Source: Citrobacter sedlakii NBRC 105722 (lineage in GTDB: Bacteria; Pseudomonadota; Gammaproteobacteria; Enterobacterales; Enterobacteriaceae). From it: a DNA stretch of 64,000 nt. Below the pieces are notes generated by a model, which was given only the letters and a program-made list of their open reading frames with translations, made no database searches and was not told where the DNA came from. The stretch spans positions 558,001 through 622,000 of the forward strand of contig NZ_BBNB01000002.1 of NCBI RefSeq assembly GCF_000759835.1, written 5' to 3'. A program made the position numbers and the translations under genes. Below, one piece after another: positions 44,365 to 53,574 of this stretch (positions are counted from its first letter, which is position 1; every line of letters begins with the position of its first letter).

Positions 44365-44398
44365 TAAAAATACTCCCCCACGTTAAAACAGGGGGGAG
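44365..44398 (-). terminator. intrinsic terminator after the 33-codon gene
   Basis: Read on the minus strand: CTCCCCC, a 12-base loop, GGGGGAG, then TATTTTTA. It separates the small gene from the oxidase operon, so the small gene is its own transcription unit. Confidence 0.85.
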
Positions 44399-44410
44399 AG
44401 ATTCACCCGG

Positions 44411-44512
44411 TCAGGATTTTTTCTTTGGGGTGCTGTCTGGCTTATCGCCGGATTCCGGGGCTTCGGAAGGATCATCTTTTTCGACAGCGAAACGGTTAAG
44501 GTGATAAAGCAT
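44411..44512 (-). CDS. hypothetical 33-residue small protein
   Basis: Encodes MLYHLNRFAVEKDDP and continues with SEAPESGDKPDSTPKKKS. A textbook ribosome site AAGGAGG lies six bases before the ATG, and an intrinsic terminator begins 12 bases after the stop. The product has a short hydrophobic/aromatic start, an acidic-proline middle and a basic KKKS end; no membrane segment and no signal peptide. I do not recognise the family. The isolated, well-equipped layout (strong ribosome site plus own terminator) argues for a real gene expressed separately from the oxidase genes downstream. Confidence 0.65.
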   Translation of the reverse strand: MLYHLNRFAVEKDDPSEAPESGDKPDSTPKKKS

Positions 44513-44740
44513 AGTGCCTCCTTCGGTTATTTTCGCGCGATGCAAATATCACCAATCGTTACCGTTTAAATAGACTTCGGCAACGCTCAGGATATTTTCC
44601 TCGCACCATCATTTATTGCCTGTTAACAAGCCTGTCTGACCATTAAGAATAGACGCTAAGCCCCGATATTCAAGGCAAGAAAATAGCGAAGCGAGGGAAA
44701 GGAAATAGTGTCAGTGGGAATTTGAGATTTTCGGATAAAA

Positions 44741-44819
44741 GCCGGATGGCGGCGGTGAACTGCGCCTCATCCGGCTTACATGATTGTTTACAGGCCCGGT
44801 CGCGCAGCGCCACCGGGCC
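44741..44819. repeat. pair of REP palindromes (BIME) at the 3' end of autotransporter 2
   Basis: First unit 44741-44775 (GCCGGATGG...CATCCGGC-type arms), second 44793-44819 (GGCCCGGT...ACCGGGCC arms). They end six bases before the autotransporter stop codon and can protect or end its mRNA. Confidence 0.75.
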
Positions 44820-44825
44820 GTTCCG

Positions 44826-45800
44826 TTAAAACGACGCTTTAATGCCAATCATCGCCGAGGTGTCGCTGTAGCCTTTATCGCCAATCTGCTGGCCGACGTT
44901 GCCCCACAGGGAGACGTTCTTCGTCAGCTGGCCTTCTACACCGGCCTTCAGCTCGCCGATATTGCGGGTGCCGTCCAGATCCACATTGTCACCGTTCATC
45001 GACACGCCAAAGTCCTTGCTGTTGTGGATCCAGTTCGCTTCAACAAACGGCTGGAAGGTGCGGTCTTTGCCGTCATCCAGTTTGTTGTGGCCCTTGCCGA
45101 ACAGACGCACACCAATGCGGGTCTGCACGTTGCCGTCGCCGTGACCTTCCACGCGGGTGCCGTTGGCTTCGCGGTGTTCGTCCGCCTTCACGCCCATCCA
45201 GGTGACCTGCGCTTTCGGCTGGATGTACAGCGCGTTACGCTCGCTGATGTCCGCCAGTTTCCAGGTGTAGCCGGATTCCACCGACGCGGTGAAGCCTTTT
45301 GAGTCGTACTCTTCGGATTCGACGCCACGACCGGAAACGGTGTTGTCAAACCAGCTGTACTGCGCCCAGGTGTCAACATACGCGCCTTCGTGGGTTTCGT
45401 TGTCCTGTAACCAGGTGCCGTACAGACCGACGCTGTAACCGCTGATGCGACTGTCGGCGCGGTTGCCGTTACGCTGGTTTTCCGCCCGTGCCTTCTGGTT
45501 GGCATAGCCCGCCATCAGACCAAGGTGGAAACGGTCAGTGTTGTCGGAAGACCACTGGGCGATGTCGCCGCCAAGCTGCATCACATAGCGGTTGGCCTGC
45601 ATCTCCAGCTGGCCGCTGCTGTCCTGCTGGCGGGTGTGGCCACCGACGTTGCGCAGCCACAGGCTGGTCACCGCTTTCTCACCGGTCAGGGCGTCGACGT
45701 AATGGGTTTCGCCCAGACGGTCGTGCAGACGGGTGTTAAACATCGTGTTCGCCGCCTGCAGGTTCATGCCGTACAGACCTGCTTCCGGACGCACCGCGTG
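44826..45800 (-). repeat. direct repeat copy A: barrel-coding segment of autotransporter 2
   Basis: About 975 bases align without any gap to 48218-49192, offset exactly 3392 bases and in the same orientation. Differences are scattered and nearly all synonymous. Confidence 0.93.
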
Positions 45801-47801
45801 CTCGCGCGGTCTCTGCGGTTCAGGTTGCGTCGGCGCTTGCGGAGTCAGCGGATCTACCGGGTCCACTGGCTCAGTCGGATCAACCGGTTCCGGCTGTGGT
45901 TCCGGCGTCAGCGCGCTGGTCAGATACCAGTTTTTCTCATTCTGCCCTTCCCCACGTTGCAGGGTGTAGTCATACGCCCCCGCCACGATACGCCCGTTCT
46001 GAGTAAACACACCGTCAGAATTTCCCGCCACGCTGATAAGCTCAATACCGTCAGTGGTCAGGCCGCCTGCGCCACCCGCGTTCAGCACCGTCACGTTCGT
46101 GTTACCGGAGGTGTTGCCCTGCACAACCAGCTTATCGGTTGCAGAGGTATCATCGCCCAGTTGGGTATTCATCACGAGATTACCGTTGACGCCGGTATAG
46201 TCGCCGTTCACCGTGAGGGTTTTAAACGTCGCCGCGTCGCGGGTCAGCGAACGGGTCGTCGCGCTGGCCGGCATAAAGGTCAGCGTCGAATCGTTCAGCG
46301 ACAGGTTGGTCAGCTGCGAGTCTTTGGTCATATTCCAGACCGATTGCTCCGCCAGCGACAGGTTGCTCACCGCATCGTCAGTGGTTGCTGCGCCGCCATC
46401 AAAACGGGACTGGTTAATCGCGGTGATATCAATCGTCGCAGCATCTTTTGCCTCCAGCGTCCCGACAATATGGACTTTCTGCGGATTGATGGTCACGCGG
46501 GAGTCGGCATTTTCAGCCAGGATCGCGACAGCATCCGGGTCGTTGTAATTCACCCCCATCCGCACCTCGCCATTCAGGGTGATTTCGCCGCCCTTATCCG
46601 CATGGAGATAATTCCAGCTCCCGCTGCGGGTGGCGTCGACAACGTCAATATCCAGACTGCCGTTAACGGCGATTTTCCCTGCGGCTAACGCCTGATCCAT
46701 CGAGGCATACAGCCCGGTGCCCGTTGTCTGCTGATGCCCTTTCGCATCAAAAGTGATACTCAGATCGTTGCCGGTATAGACCGTCGAGCCCATTGAGTCG
46801 ACGCCATCAAGCACCGTCTGATCCGCGCCTGCGTTAAGTCGCATCGTGGTGGTGCCGACGGTAGTGACAGCGGCATCCACATCGACGCCCGGAAAACCGT
46901 CTGACAGCCAGATACCGGACGCCACGCCGCCGACGGCGTTGACGGTGACGTCAAGGACTGTATCGCCAAGCGCTTCAACTTTGCCGCCGTTCGCGCTAAT
47001 CCCGTCAGCAAACTGATCGGCTACCGAGGTCACGGTCGCATTCTGATAGCGAATAAGCGAACGGGCACTCTCTTCCATCGCTTCGGAAATGATCCCGCCA
47101 GCATACCCCGTCCCCTTACTGTTGAGGATAACGTTCTCAGCTTCAATGCGGGTGCCATATTTTGCATACACGCCGAAAGCATTGCTGTTTGCCCCGGTCA
47201 CCGTGGTATTCACGGTGGTATTACCGCTTAAGAGAATGGAACCATTGTTTTTCGCGCCATAAATCCCGGCGATCCCTTTATCATCACGCTTATGGCTCAT
47301 GTTAACCGTTAAATCATCAGCAACGATCTGCGCCTGTTGCGCATTCAGGGGGGCGCTGATGTTTTCTTCAGTCATAATCGTGACCGCAGACATAAAATCA
47401 TAATCAGCGTCAAGCGGCAGATCCGGTCTGCCGGGTACGGTTCCGGGAATATAATCACCAATAATATGATTCACGGTAGAGCCGGAACCTAAGTTGATAG
47501 TGCCGCTGTTAACCAGCAGGATCGTCCCGCTGGCCAGCATGAAATCACCCGTTTCAAACTCCCCACGGCCATCCACAGTCCTCGTACCGCCAGGGTTGTT
47601 AACAGTCACGCTGCCGTTATTGGCCACGGAGATAGTGTTATGTTCACCCGAAGTGCTGATGATGTTATATGTTCCACCGTCAGCAAGCTCCCCGCTTCCG
47701 GTAATCACGCCATCTCTGTCATAAAGCTCAGCATGGGCATAGTTTGTCATCAACATGCTGCTGACAAGGAGCGCTGTTGTGGTTAATTTAAATTGTTTCA
47801 T
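44826..47801 (-). CDS. autotransporter outer membrane beta-barrel protein 2 (type Va)
   Basis: 991 residues from MKQFKLTTTALLVSSMLMTN, signal cut after AHA; the upstream in-frame extension is not signal-like. Passenger (about 25-540) is a low-complexity beta-helix rich in T, N, D and G. It is followed by the autochaperone (DKLVVQGNTSGNTNVTVLNAGG, GRIVAGAYDYTL), a proline linker (EPQPEPVDPTEPVDPVDPL) and a 12-strand barrel ending IGIKASF. The last 325 residues differ from autotransporter 3 at only about three positions. Likely surface-exposed adhesin; ligand unknown. Confidence 0.9.
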   Translation of the reverse strand: MKQFKLTTTALLVSSMLMTNYAHAELYDRDGVITGSGELADGGTYNIISTSGEHNTISVANNGSVTVNNPGGTRTVDGRGEFETGDFMLASGTILLVNSGTINLGSGSTVNHIIGDYIPGTVPGRPDLPLDADYDFMSAVTIMTEENISAPLNAQQAQIVADDLTVNMSHKRDDKGIAGIYGAKNNGSILLSGNTTVNTTVTGANSNAFGVYAKYGTRIEAENVILNSKGTGYAGGIISEAMEESARSLIRYQNATVTSVADQFADGISANGGKVEALGDTVLDVTVNAVGGVASGIWLSDGFPGVDVDAAVTTVGTTTMRLNAGADQTVLDGVDSMGSTVYTGNDLSITFDAKGHQQTTGTGLYASMDQALAAGKIAVNGSLDIDVVDATRSGSWNYLHADKGGEITLNGEVRMGVNYNDPDAVAILAENADSRVTINPQKVHIVGTLEAKDAATIDITAINQSRFDGGAATTDDAVSNLSLAEQSVWNMTKDSQLTNLSLNDSTLTFMPASATTRSLTRDAATFKTLTVNGDYTGVNGNLVMNTQLGDDTSATDKLVVQGNTSGNTNVTVLNAGGAGGLTTDGIELISVAGNSDGVFTQNGRIVAGAYDYTLQRGEGQNEKNWYLTSALTPEPQPEPVDPTEPVDPVDPLTPQAPTQPEPQRPREHAVRPEAGLYGMNLQAANTMFNTRLHDRLGETHYVDALTGEKAVTSLWLRNVGGHTRQQDSSGQLEMQANRYVMQLGGDIAQWSSDNTDRFHLGLMAGYANQKARAENQRNGNRADSRISGYSVGLYGTWLQDNETHEGAYVDTWAQYSWFDNTVSGRGVESEEYDSKGFTASVESGYTWKLADISERNALYIQPKAQVTWMGVKADEHREANGTRVEGHGDGNVQTRIGVRLFGKGHNKLDDGKDRTFQPFVEANWIHNSKDFGVSMNGDNVDLDGTRNIGELKAGVEGQLTKNVSLWGNVGQQIGDKGYSDTSAMIGIKASF

Positions 47802-48180
47802 ATCGGTATCCGTAACAGACATCGCGGCGCTAAGACGTATTGCGTGCAATAACGCCATGGCCGATGTGCAATTCCTGGGTTAAACAAAAGTGAAAAAACG
47901 CCGGTTATTCCGGGAGTGGTCTTTGCTGGTGCTCACGGTGGCTTCTGTCCGCCATTTTCCACCTGCACAGCAACAGGACAAATGAAATGACCTTAGCTAT
48001 AAAATTAAATTTATTATCTAAATATAAAAACAATACCTGTTTAATATATAAGCATTTTATTTATTAGCAGTGTTTTATTCTTTTAAGGTCAGGGCAGGAA
48101 AATCTTAAGATCATCCCGTTAAGCAATACCCATTTTTTAAGAGTGGGTATTTCCGCAGTGTAAGTATCACCGGTAAATGT
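47802..48180. other. intergenic region between autotransporters 2 and 3
   Basis: No open frame supported. 47990-48070 is strongly AT-rich. A hairpin with arms AATACCCA and TGGGTATT (48125-48151, loop of 11) may end transcription from autotransporter 3 or lie in its 3' tail. The autotransporter 2 promoter must lie here. Confidence 0.5.
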
Positions 48181-48207
48181 CGGATAAGGCGCAACGCGCC
48201 TTATCCG
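48181..48207 (-). terminator. REP-like hairpin at the 3' end of autotransporter 3
   Basis: Perfect 12-base arms CGGATAAGGCGC / GCGCCTTATCCG with a three-base loop, ten bases after the autotransporter 3 stop. Sequence is that of the common enterobacterial REP (GGATAAGGCG); it may work as a transcript end although no long T tract follows. Confidence 0.75.
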
Positions 48208-48217
48208 AGGTGACTTA

Positions 48218-49192
48218 TCAGAACGACGCTTTAATGCCAATCATCGCAGAGGTGTCGCTGTAGCCTTTGTCACCGACCTGCTGGCCGACGTTGCCCCACA
48301 GGGAGACGTTCTTCGTCAGTTGGCCTTCCACACCGGCCTTCAGCTCGCCGATATTGCGGGTGCCGTCCAGATCCACGTTGTCACCGTTCATCGACACGCC
48401 GAACTCCTTGCTGTTGTGGATCCAGTTCGCTTCCACAAACGGCTGGAAGGTGCGGTCTTTGCCGTCATCCAGCTTGTTGTGGCCCTTGCCGAACAGACGC
48501 ACGCCAATGCGGGTCTGCACGTTGCCGTCACCGTGGCCTTCCACGCGGGTGCCGTTGGCTTCGCGGTGTTCGTCCGCCTTCACGCCCATCCAGGTGACCT
48601 GCGCTTTCGGCTGGATGTACAGCGCGTTACGCTCGCTGATGTCCGCCAGCTTCCAGGTGTAGCCGGATTCCACCGACGCGGTGAAGCCTTTTGAGTCGTA
48701 CTCTTCGGATTCGACGCCGCGACCGGAAACGGTGTTGTCAAACCAGCTGTACTGCGCCCAGGTATCGACATACGCGCCTTCGTGGGTTTCGTTGTCCTGC
48801 AGCCAGGTGCCGTACAGACCGACGCTGTAACCGCTGATGCGGCTGTCGGCGCGGTTGCCGTTACGCTGGTTTTCCGCCCGCGCTTTCTGGTTGGCATAGC
48901 CCGCCATCAGACCAAGGTGGAAACGGTCAGTGTTGTCGGAAGACCACTGAGCGATGTCGCCGCCAAGCTGCATCACATAGCGGTTGGCCTGCATCTCCAG
49001 CTGGCCGCTGCTGTCTTTCTGCCGGGTGTGGCCACCGACGTTGCGCAGCCACAGGCTGGTCACCGCTTTCTCGCCGGTCAGCGCGTCGACGTAGTGGGTT
49101 TCGCCCAGGCGGTCGTGCAGACGGGTGTTAAACATCGTGTTCGCCGCCTGCAGGTTCATGCCGTACAGACCCGCCTCCGGACGCACCGCGTT
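48218..49192 (-). repeat. direct repeat copy B: barrel-coding segment of autotransporter 3
   Basis: Partner of the copy at 44826-45800, same orientation and no indels. Confidence 0.93.
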
Positions 49193-51214
49193 TTCGCGCG
49201 GGGCCGGTGCTGGCCTCTGCGGTTCCGGTTGTGCTGGTGGCGCCACCGGATCGACAGGGTCCAGAGGGTCTACAGGGTCTATGGGATCCACCGGGTCTAC
49301 GGGATCAACCGGATCCGGTTCGGGTTCCGGCTGCGGGTCCGGCGTCAGGCCGCTGGTCAGATACCAGTTTTTCTCATTCTGGCCTTCTCCGCGCGCCAGA
49401 GTGTAGTCATACGCCCCCGCCACGATACGTCCGCTTTGTTTGAACTCGCCGTCAGAATTTCCGGCCACGCTGATAAGCTCGATACCGTCGGTGGTCAGCC
49501 CACCTGCGCCGCCTGCGTTCACCACCGTCACATTGGTGGCGCCGGAAGTGTTGCCGTTAACGAGCATCCGGTCAGTCTGAGAACTGTCGTCGCCCAACTG
49601 CGTGCGCATGATGATAGTGCCGTTATTGCCCGCGTAATCGCCGTCTACCGTCAGGGTTTTAAACGGCACCGTTTCGCGCGTTAGATTACGGCTACTCGCC
49701 ATAGCCGGGGCAAAGTTCAGCGTCGCGTCATTCAGCGTCAGGTTAGTGACGCTGGAAGAGTCGGTCATATCCCAGCGGCTGCTGCTGCCGTTAAACGCCA
49801 GATCGATCACCCCGTCAGAGACTTTTTTCGTGCTGCCGTAGAGATACGAGTTGTCGCCGGTTTTAATGTTAACGACATGTCCGCGTTCGGAGTGAATGTC
49901 GCCCCACGCCATAAACTTATTGTTGTTGCTGATATCGACAGAACCGTAAATGGCGAGCAGATCGCCTTTCGCGCTCGCCAGCCCCTGCTGGCTGCCCAGC
50001 GTAACGTCGCCGAGAATGCGCGCGTTGGTGCTGCGTAACAGTTCAACCCGGTCGCCGCCCTGCGTCTGTACGTTCAGCGTGTTGAGCACAATGTCCTTCG
50101 CGTCCACGCCCTGGAGGCCGTACATATTGGTGCTTTCACCGCCGGTGAGCGAAATATCCACGTCGTTTATTCTGACGCTGGACTCTTCACTACCGTGAAA
50201 CAGTGCGCCAATCACGCTGGTGTCTCCGGGCGCCGCTACCTTGACATTGAGATTATTCATCGTCAAATCAGAGACTTCGCCGAGGAAAGAGAGCCCGGTG
50301 TTTAAAGCAAACGTATAGACGTCTTCGTTATTAGTAACGTCGATATTCACGTTGTTAAAGTTGATCTTATTTTCTCTGCCGGGTCTGGCCGTGGTCACAT
50401 AGTGATCTTCAAGCACCAGCCCCTTCACCCCACTTCTCGCGCTGTCCGTGTTAATACGGATATTGGTGTCGCCTTCAAAATCGCCGTTGCTACCCACGTT
50501 CATCCCCTCCAGATAGGACGCGGAAGTGGACTGCAAATCGACGTTAATATCACCGGTCACCTTCGTACTCAGGCCGCGGAACTCCAGGGCTTCAACGGTC
50601 GTGGTGCCCACTTCGCCGGGAGTTTTGCTGTCAGCATAGTTGACGGTCAGGTTATCCAGCGCGAGGGTTGAATCCCGATATGACGTGATGGCGGAGGCCA
50701 TAATGCTTGACGATACCGTCACCGGGTCGGTAATCGTCATATCAATACGGGTGTCGCCCGTAAGAACCACATTCCCGCTGTTGTCGGCAGAAATGCCAAT
50801 CGTCGGAACGCCGGTCTGGGTGATAGAGAGATCTTCGGCTTTAAAAGTGCCGCCATAGACCCGAACCGCATCAGCGACGGAGCTGGAGAGCGTCTTATAG
50901 CCAATAGTGGAGCCTTTACCGAAATCCAGCATACCACCGCTGACATACACGCTGGCGCCGGTGTTGCCTTCTGGACTGACCATATCAATTTTACCGTTAA
51001 CCGTAACGCTGGCGTCACTTGCCGATACGCCGATATATTCCATGGCGGCGCCATCGGCAATAGTTAACGTGCGATCAGCTACAGGCGTGCGGCTATCAAT
51101 AACGATGCGTTCGCCTTCAGCGTAAACCGGAAGCGAAGCGGCAGACAAAATCGAACTTAATAATAAGGCGATTTTACTGGGTTTAAATAAATAAAAAGAC
51201 ATCACAGGTTTCAT
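48218..51214 (-). CDS. autotransporter outer membrane beta-barrel protein 3 (type Va)
   Basis: 998 residues from MKPVMSFYLFKPSKIALLLS (an ATG four codons later is an alternative; GGAG is 12 bases before the first). Signal cut near VYA-E. Passenger (about 33-570) is unlike that of autotransporter 2. Autochaperone (NGNTSGATNVTVVNAGG, GRIVAGAYDYTLARGEGQ) is about three quarters identical to it, and the barrel nearly identical. The linker between them holds eight Asp-Pro-Val/Ile/Leu triplets. Ends IGIKASF. Confidence 0.9.
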   Translation of the reverse strand: MKPVMSFYLFKPSKIALLLSSILSAASLPVYAEGERIVIDSRTPVADRTLTIADGAAMEYIGVSASDASVTVNGKIDMVSPEGNTGASVYVSGGMLDFGKGSTIGYKTLSSSVADAVRVYGGTFKAEDLSITQTGVPTIGISADNSGNVVLTGDTRIDMTITDPVTVSSSIMASAITSYRDSTLALDNLTVNYADSKTPGEVGTTTVEALEFRGLSTKVTGDINVDLQSTSASYLEGMNVGSNGDFEGDTNIRINTDSARSGVKGLVLEDHYVTTARPGRENKINFNNVNIDVTNNEDVYTFALNTGLSFLGEVSDLTMNNLNVKVAAPGDTSVIGALFHGSEESSVRINDVDISLTGGESTNMYGLQGVDAKDIVLNTLNVQTQGGDRVELLRSTNARILGDVTLGSQQGLASAKGDLLAIYGSVDISNNNKFMAWGDIHSERGHVVNIKTGDNSYLYGSTKKVSDGVIDLAFNGSSSRWDMTDSSSVTNLTLNDATLNFAPAMASSRNLTRETVPFKTLTVDGDYAGNNGTIIMRTQLGDDSSQTDRMLVNGNTSGATNVTVVNAGGAGGLTTDGIELISVAGNSDGEFKQSGRIVAGAYDYTLARGEGQNEKNWYLTSGLTPDPQPEPEPDPVDPVDPVDPIDPVDPLDPVDPVAPPAQPEPQRPAPAPRENAVRPEAGLYGMNLQAANTMFNTRLHDRLGETHYVDALTGEKAVTSLWLRNVGGHTRQKDSSGQLEMQANRYVMQLGGDIAQWSSDNTDRFHLGLMAGYANQKARAENQRNGNRADSRISGYSVGLYGTWLQDNETHEGAYVDTWAQYSWFDNTVSGRGVESEEYDSKGFTASVESGYTWKLADISERNALYIQPKAQVTWMGVKADEHREANGTRVEGHGDGNVQTRIGVRLFGKGHNKLDDGKDRTFQPFVEANWIHNSKEFGVSMNGDNVDLDGTRNIGELKAGVEGQLTKNVSLWGNVGQQVGDKGYSDTSAMIGIKASF
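49244..49315 (-). repeat. nine-base tandem repeat coding for (Asp-Pro-Val/Ile/Leu)8
   Basis: Eight in-frame units of nine bases such as GATCCGGTT, GACCCGGTG, GACCCTGTA in the linker between passenger and barrel. Units differ mainly at codon third positions, so the repeat is not freshly expanded. Autotransporter 2 has a shorter version (VDPTEPVDPVDPL). Confidence 0.85.
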
Positions 51215-51593
51215 AATTAAAAAGTACTCCGTTACCTGACGAGCCATATTTTCCAGGCAAACATTCCCATTTGCCTGTACGACATAAATACGTGAGGGAT
51301 AGTGACTTAAAAGATGGTTGCCAGCAGCAACCGTTTCGATAGGGCTATTTTCGCGGCTGAATGAGGGGATCTCAAATGAAATAACCTTAACTCCACCTCA
51401 GACAGTAAATCTGAAATCAAAAATATAAGCAGAGCTAAATTCTTTAAATAATCTTAAATTAAGAATTAAAAACCAGAAAAGTAAGAAAAGATCATTTCTT
51501 AAATCTCAAAGAAGAAATAACGCTTCTGCCCCTCCTCCCTTTAAGACTTTTCGTTATATGGCGATAAACTGCGGAAGATGCTTTTTTATTTAT
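51215..51593. other. AT-rich intergenic region upstream of autotransporter 3
   Basis: About 380 bases with no supported gene. 51420-51530 is made mostly of A and T with repeated TTAAAT/TCTTAAAT words. It carries the autotransporter 3 promoter, not resolved by eye. Confidence 0.5.
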
Positions 51594-51596
51594 GGC

Positions 51597-51627
51597 AAAA
51601 ATAAACCGGCGCCTTTAGCACCGGTTT
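51597..51627 (-). terminator. intrinsic terminator of the peptide transporter gene
   Basis: On the minus strand AAACCGGTGC, loop TAAAG, GCGCCGGTTT, then ATTTTT, 24 bases after the stop codon of the transporter. Confidence 0.88.
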
Positions 51628-51650
51628 GAAAATAAAGGTTTTATTGTTAT

Positions 51651-53204
51651 TCAGGCATGCGTTATCGGTTTTTGCTCCGTCTTCTGCTGAGCATTTTCCA
51701 GCATCCGGCGTACCGGTACAATCAACACTATTAATACGGCGGCGCAAATCAACAAGGCGATGGAACAACGGGCGAAGAGGTCCGGCAACATATCCAGTTG
51801 GTCGGCTTTTACATGGCCGCCGATCAGTCCCGCCGCCAGGTTACCCAGCGCGCTGGCGCAGAACCACAGCCCCATCATCTGTCCGCGCATTCTTTCCGGC
51901 GCCAGCAGCGTCATGGTCGCCAGACCGATCGGACTCAGGCACAGCTCGCCCAGAGTCAGCATCAGAATGCTGCCCACCAGCCAGAACGGCGACACGCCCG
52001 CCCCACCGTTGTTCAGCACGTTTTGCGCCGCCATCATCATCAGGCCAAAGCCCGCTGCCGCGCAGAGAATACCAATCACAAACTTGGTGATACTGCCCGG
52101 ACGCACATTTTTACGCGCCAGCGCAGGCCACGCCCAGCTGAATACCGGCGCCAGCAGGATGATAAACAGGGCGTTGATCGACTGGAACCAGACAGCCGGG
52201 ATCTCAAAATCGCCCACCATACGGTTGGTGTAGTCGTTAGCAAACAGGTTAAACGAGGTTGGTTTTTGCTCAAACGCCGACCAGAAGAAAGCGGCGGAAA
52301 CCAGCAAAATAAAGCAGACCAGCAGTCTCGCACGTTCTTTGCGGGTCAGTCCGGCAAAGACAAACAGATAAATAAAGTACAGCGCCACGGAGGCGGCAAT
52401 GACGTACACCAGCATGCTGGCGACCGCCACCGGATTGATAACGATCACCCCTTGCGCGATCAGCGTCACAATAATGGCGACGCCCACCGCCAGTGCGATC
52501 AGCCACGCGCCCACGCCGTTTTTCTTCGCCACCGGACTGTTCCAGGTGGAGTCCAGGCCAACTTCCCTGTCATAGCGTTTCATGGCCGGAACGGCAAACA
52601 CGCGGAAGATGATCAGCGCCACCAGCATCCCGATCCCGCCGATGCCAAAGCCCCAGTGCCAACCGTGGGTTTTAATCAGCCAGCCGGAGATCAGCGGGGC
52701 GATAAACGACCCCATGTTGATGCCCATGTAGAACAGCGAAAAACCACCGTCACGCCGCGCATCACCTTTTTTGTACAGGGTTCCGACCATCACTGAGATA
52801 CAGGTCTTGAACAGGCCAGAGCCCAACACGATAAACATCAGGCCGATAAAGAACAGGTTATCGCCCATCCAGGCGGAGAGCGCGATAGACAGATGACCCA
52901 GCGCGATCAGAATCGAGCCATACCATACCGCCCGCTGCTGGCCGAGCCAGTTGTCCGCCAGCCAGCCGCCCGGTAACGCGGCCAGATACATCGTCCCGGC
53001 AAAAATCCCAACGATAGCGGAGGCATTTTCGCGCGCCAGTCCCATGCCGCCTTCGTAAACCGTCGCCGCCATAAACAGAATTAATAATGGACGAATGCCG
53101 TAAAAGGAAAAACGTTCCCACATTTCAGTGAAGAACAAGGCGCCCAACGGATAAGGATGGCCGAAGAACGTTCGGCTTTCGTTTTTATTAACAGAGGAAT
53201 GCAT
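51651..53204 (-). CDS. POT/PTR family peptide:H+ symporter
   Basis: 517 residues, proton-dependent oligopeptide transporter with about 14 membrane segments. Signature FFTEMWERFSFYGIRPLLILFM is the ExxERFxYYG motif; FSLFYMGINMGSFIAPLISGWL is the second family motif. GGGAG lies six bases before the ATG. It is somewhat longer than E. coli DtpA-D (about 485-500) and I do not assign it to one of them. Takes up di- and tripeptides. Confidence 0.9.
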   Translation of the reverse strand: MHSSVNKNESRTFFGHPYPLGALFFTEMWERFSFYGIRPLLILFMAATVYEGGMGLARENASAIVGIFAGTMYLAALPGGWLADNWLGQQRAVWYGSILIALGHLSIALSAWMGDNLFFIGLMFIVLGSGLFKTCISVMVGTLYKKGDARRDGGFSLFYMGINMGSFIAPLISGWLIKTHGWHWGFGIGGIGMLVALIIFRVFAVPAMKRYDREVGLDSTWNSPVAKKNGVGAWLIALAVGVAIIVTLIAQGVIVINPVAVASMLVYVIAASVALYFIYLFVFAGLTRKERARLLVCFILLVSAAFFWSAFEQKPTSFNLFANDYTNRMVGDFEIPAVWFQSINALFIILLAPVFSWAWPALARKNVRPGSITKFVIGILCAAAGFGLMMMAAQNVLNNGGAGVSPFWLVGSILMLTLGELCLSPIGLATMTLLAPERMRGQMMGLWFCASALGNLAAGLIGGHVKADQLDMLPDLFARCSIALLICAAVLIVLIVPVRRMLENAQQKTEQKPITHA

Positions 53205-53574
53205 AATTTCTCCCGAAAGGGTGTGTCGTTTTGCTTGTAGACACTGAATTGCCGCCGGTCCTGAGAATAGTCAGGCCGATCATTACATTCAGCGAAATAT
53301 TATTTAACCATTTGATAACCATGCGGCAGTTTTGTCTAGTGCCGAAGGGGGGACTTTAAGGCAAAAACTCGACAATCGTCTAGTTTTATAGATTTTCTGT
53401 TGGCAAAAACGGAAATGTGATTGACTTCCCTTTATCGCTCCTCGCTGCGTGGCTCCCCTCTCTGTTTTAAGACTAATCCCAGCGCCAGTGCCGACTATGC
53501 TTAATGTTTAAAAAACGTCCTTAGCGATTCAAACACGTTTTTCATTTTCCTTTTTTACCGACCGGAGGCCTGGC
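53205..53574. promoter_or_regulatory. divergent intergenic region between peptide transporter and paoA
   Basis: 370 bases with no supported gene. In the paoA frame a stop lies at 53509 and no ATG, GTG or TTG start follows before 53575, so paoA cannot be extended upstream. Both promoters must lie here but are not resolved. Confidence 0.5.

Noticed and set aside
49200-49330. Nine-base repeats considered as a CRISPR or regulatory array
   Set aside because: They are in-frame codons for Asp-Pro-X in a protein linker, without spacers.
44784-49684. Several plus-strand frames (up to 387 codons) opposite autotransporters 2 and 3, some repeated in both copies
   Set aside because: The repetition only reflects the duplicated barrel on the other strand; no start signals or homology.
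53461-53574. Hidden Tat leader upstream of paoA
   Set aside because: The frame is closed by TAA at 53509, no start codon lies between it and 53575, and no twin-arginine coding stretch is visible.
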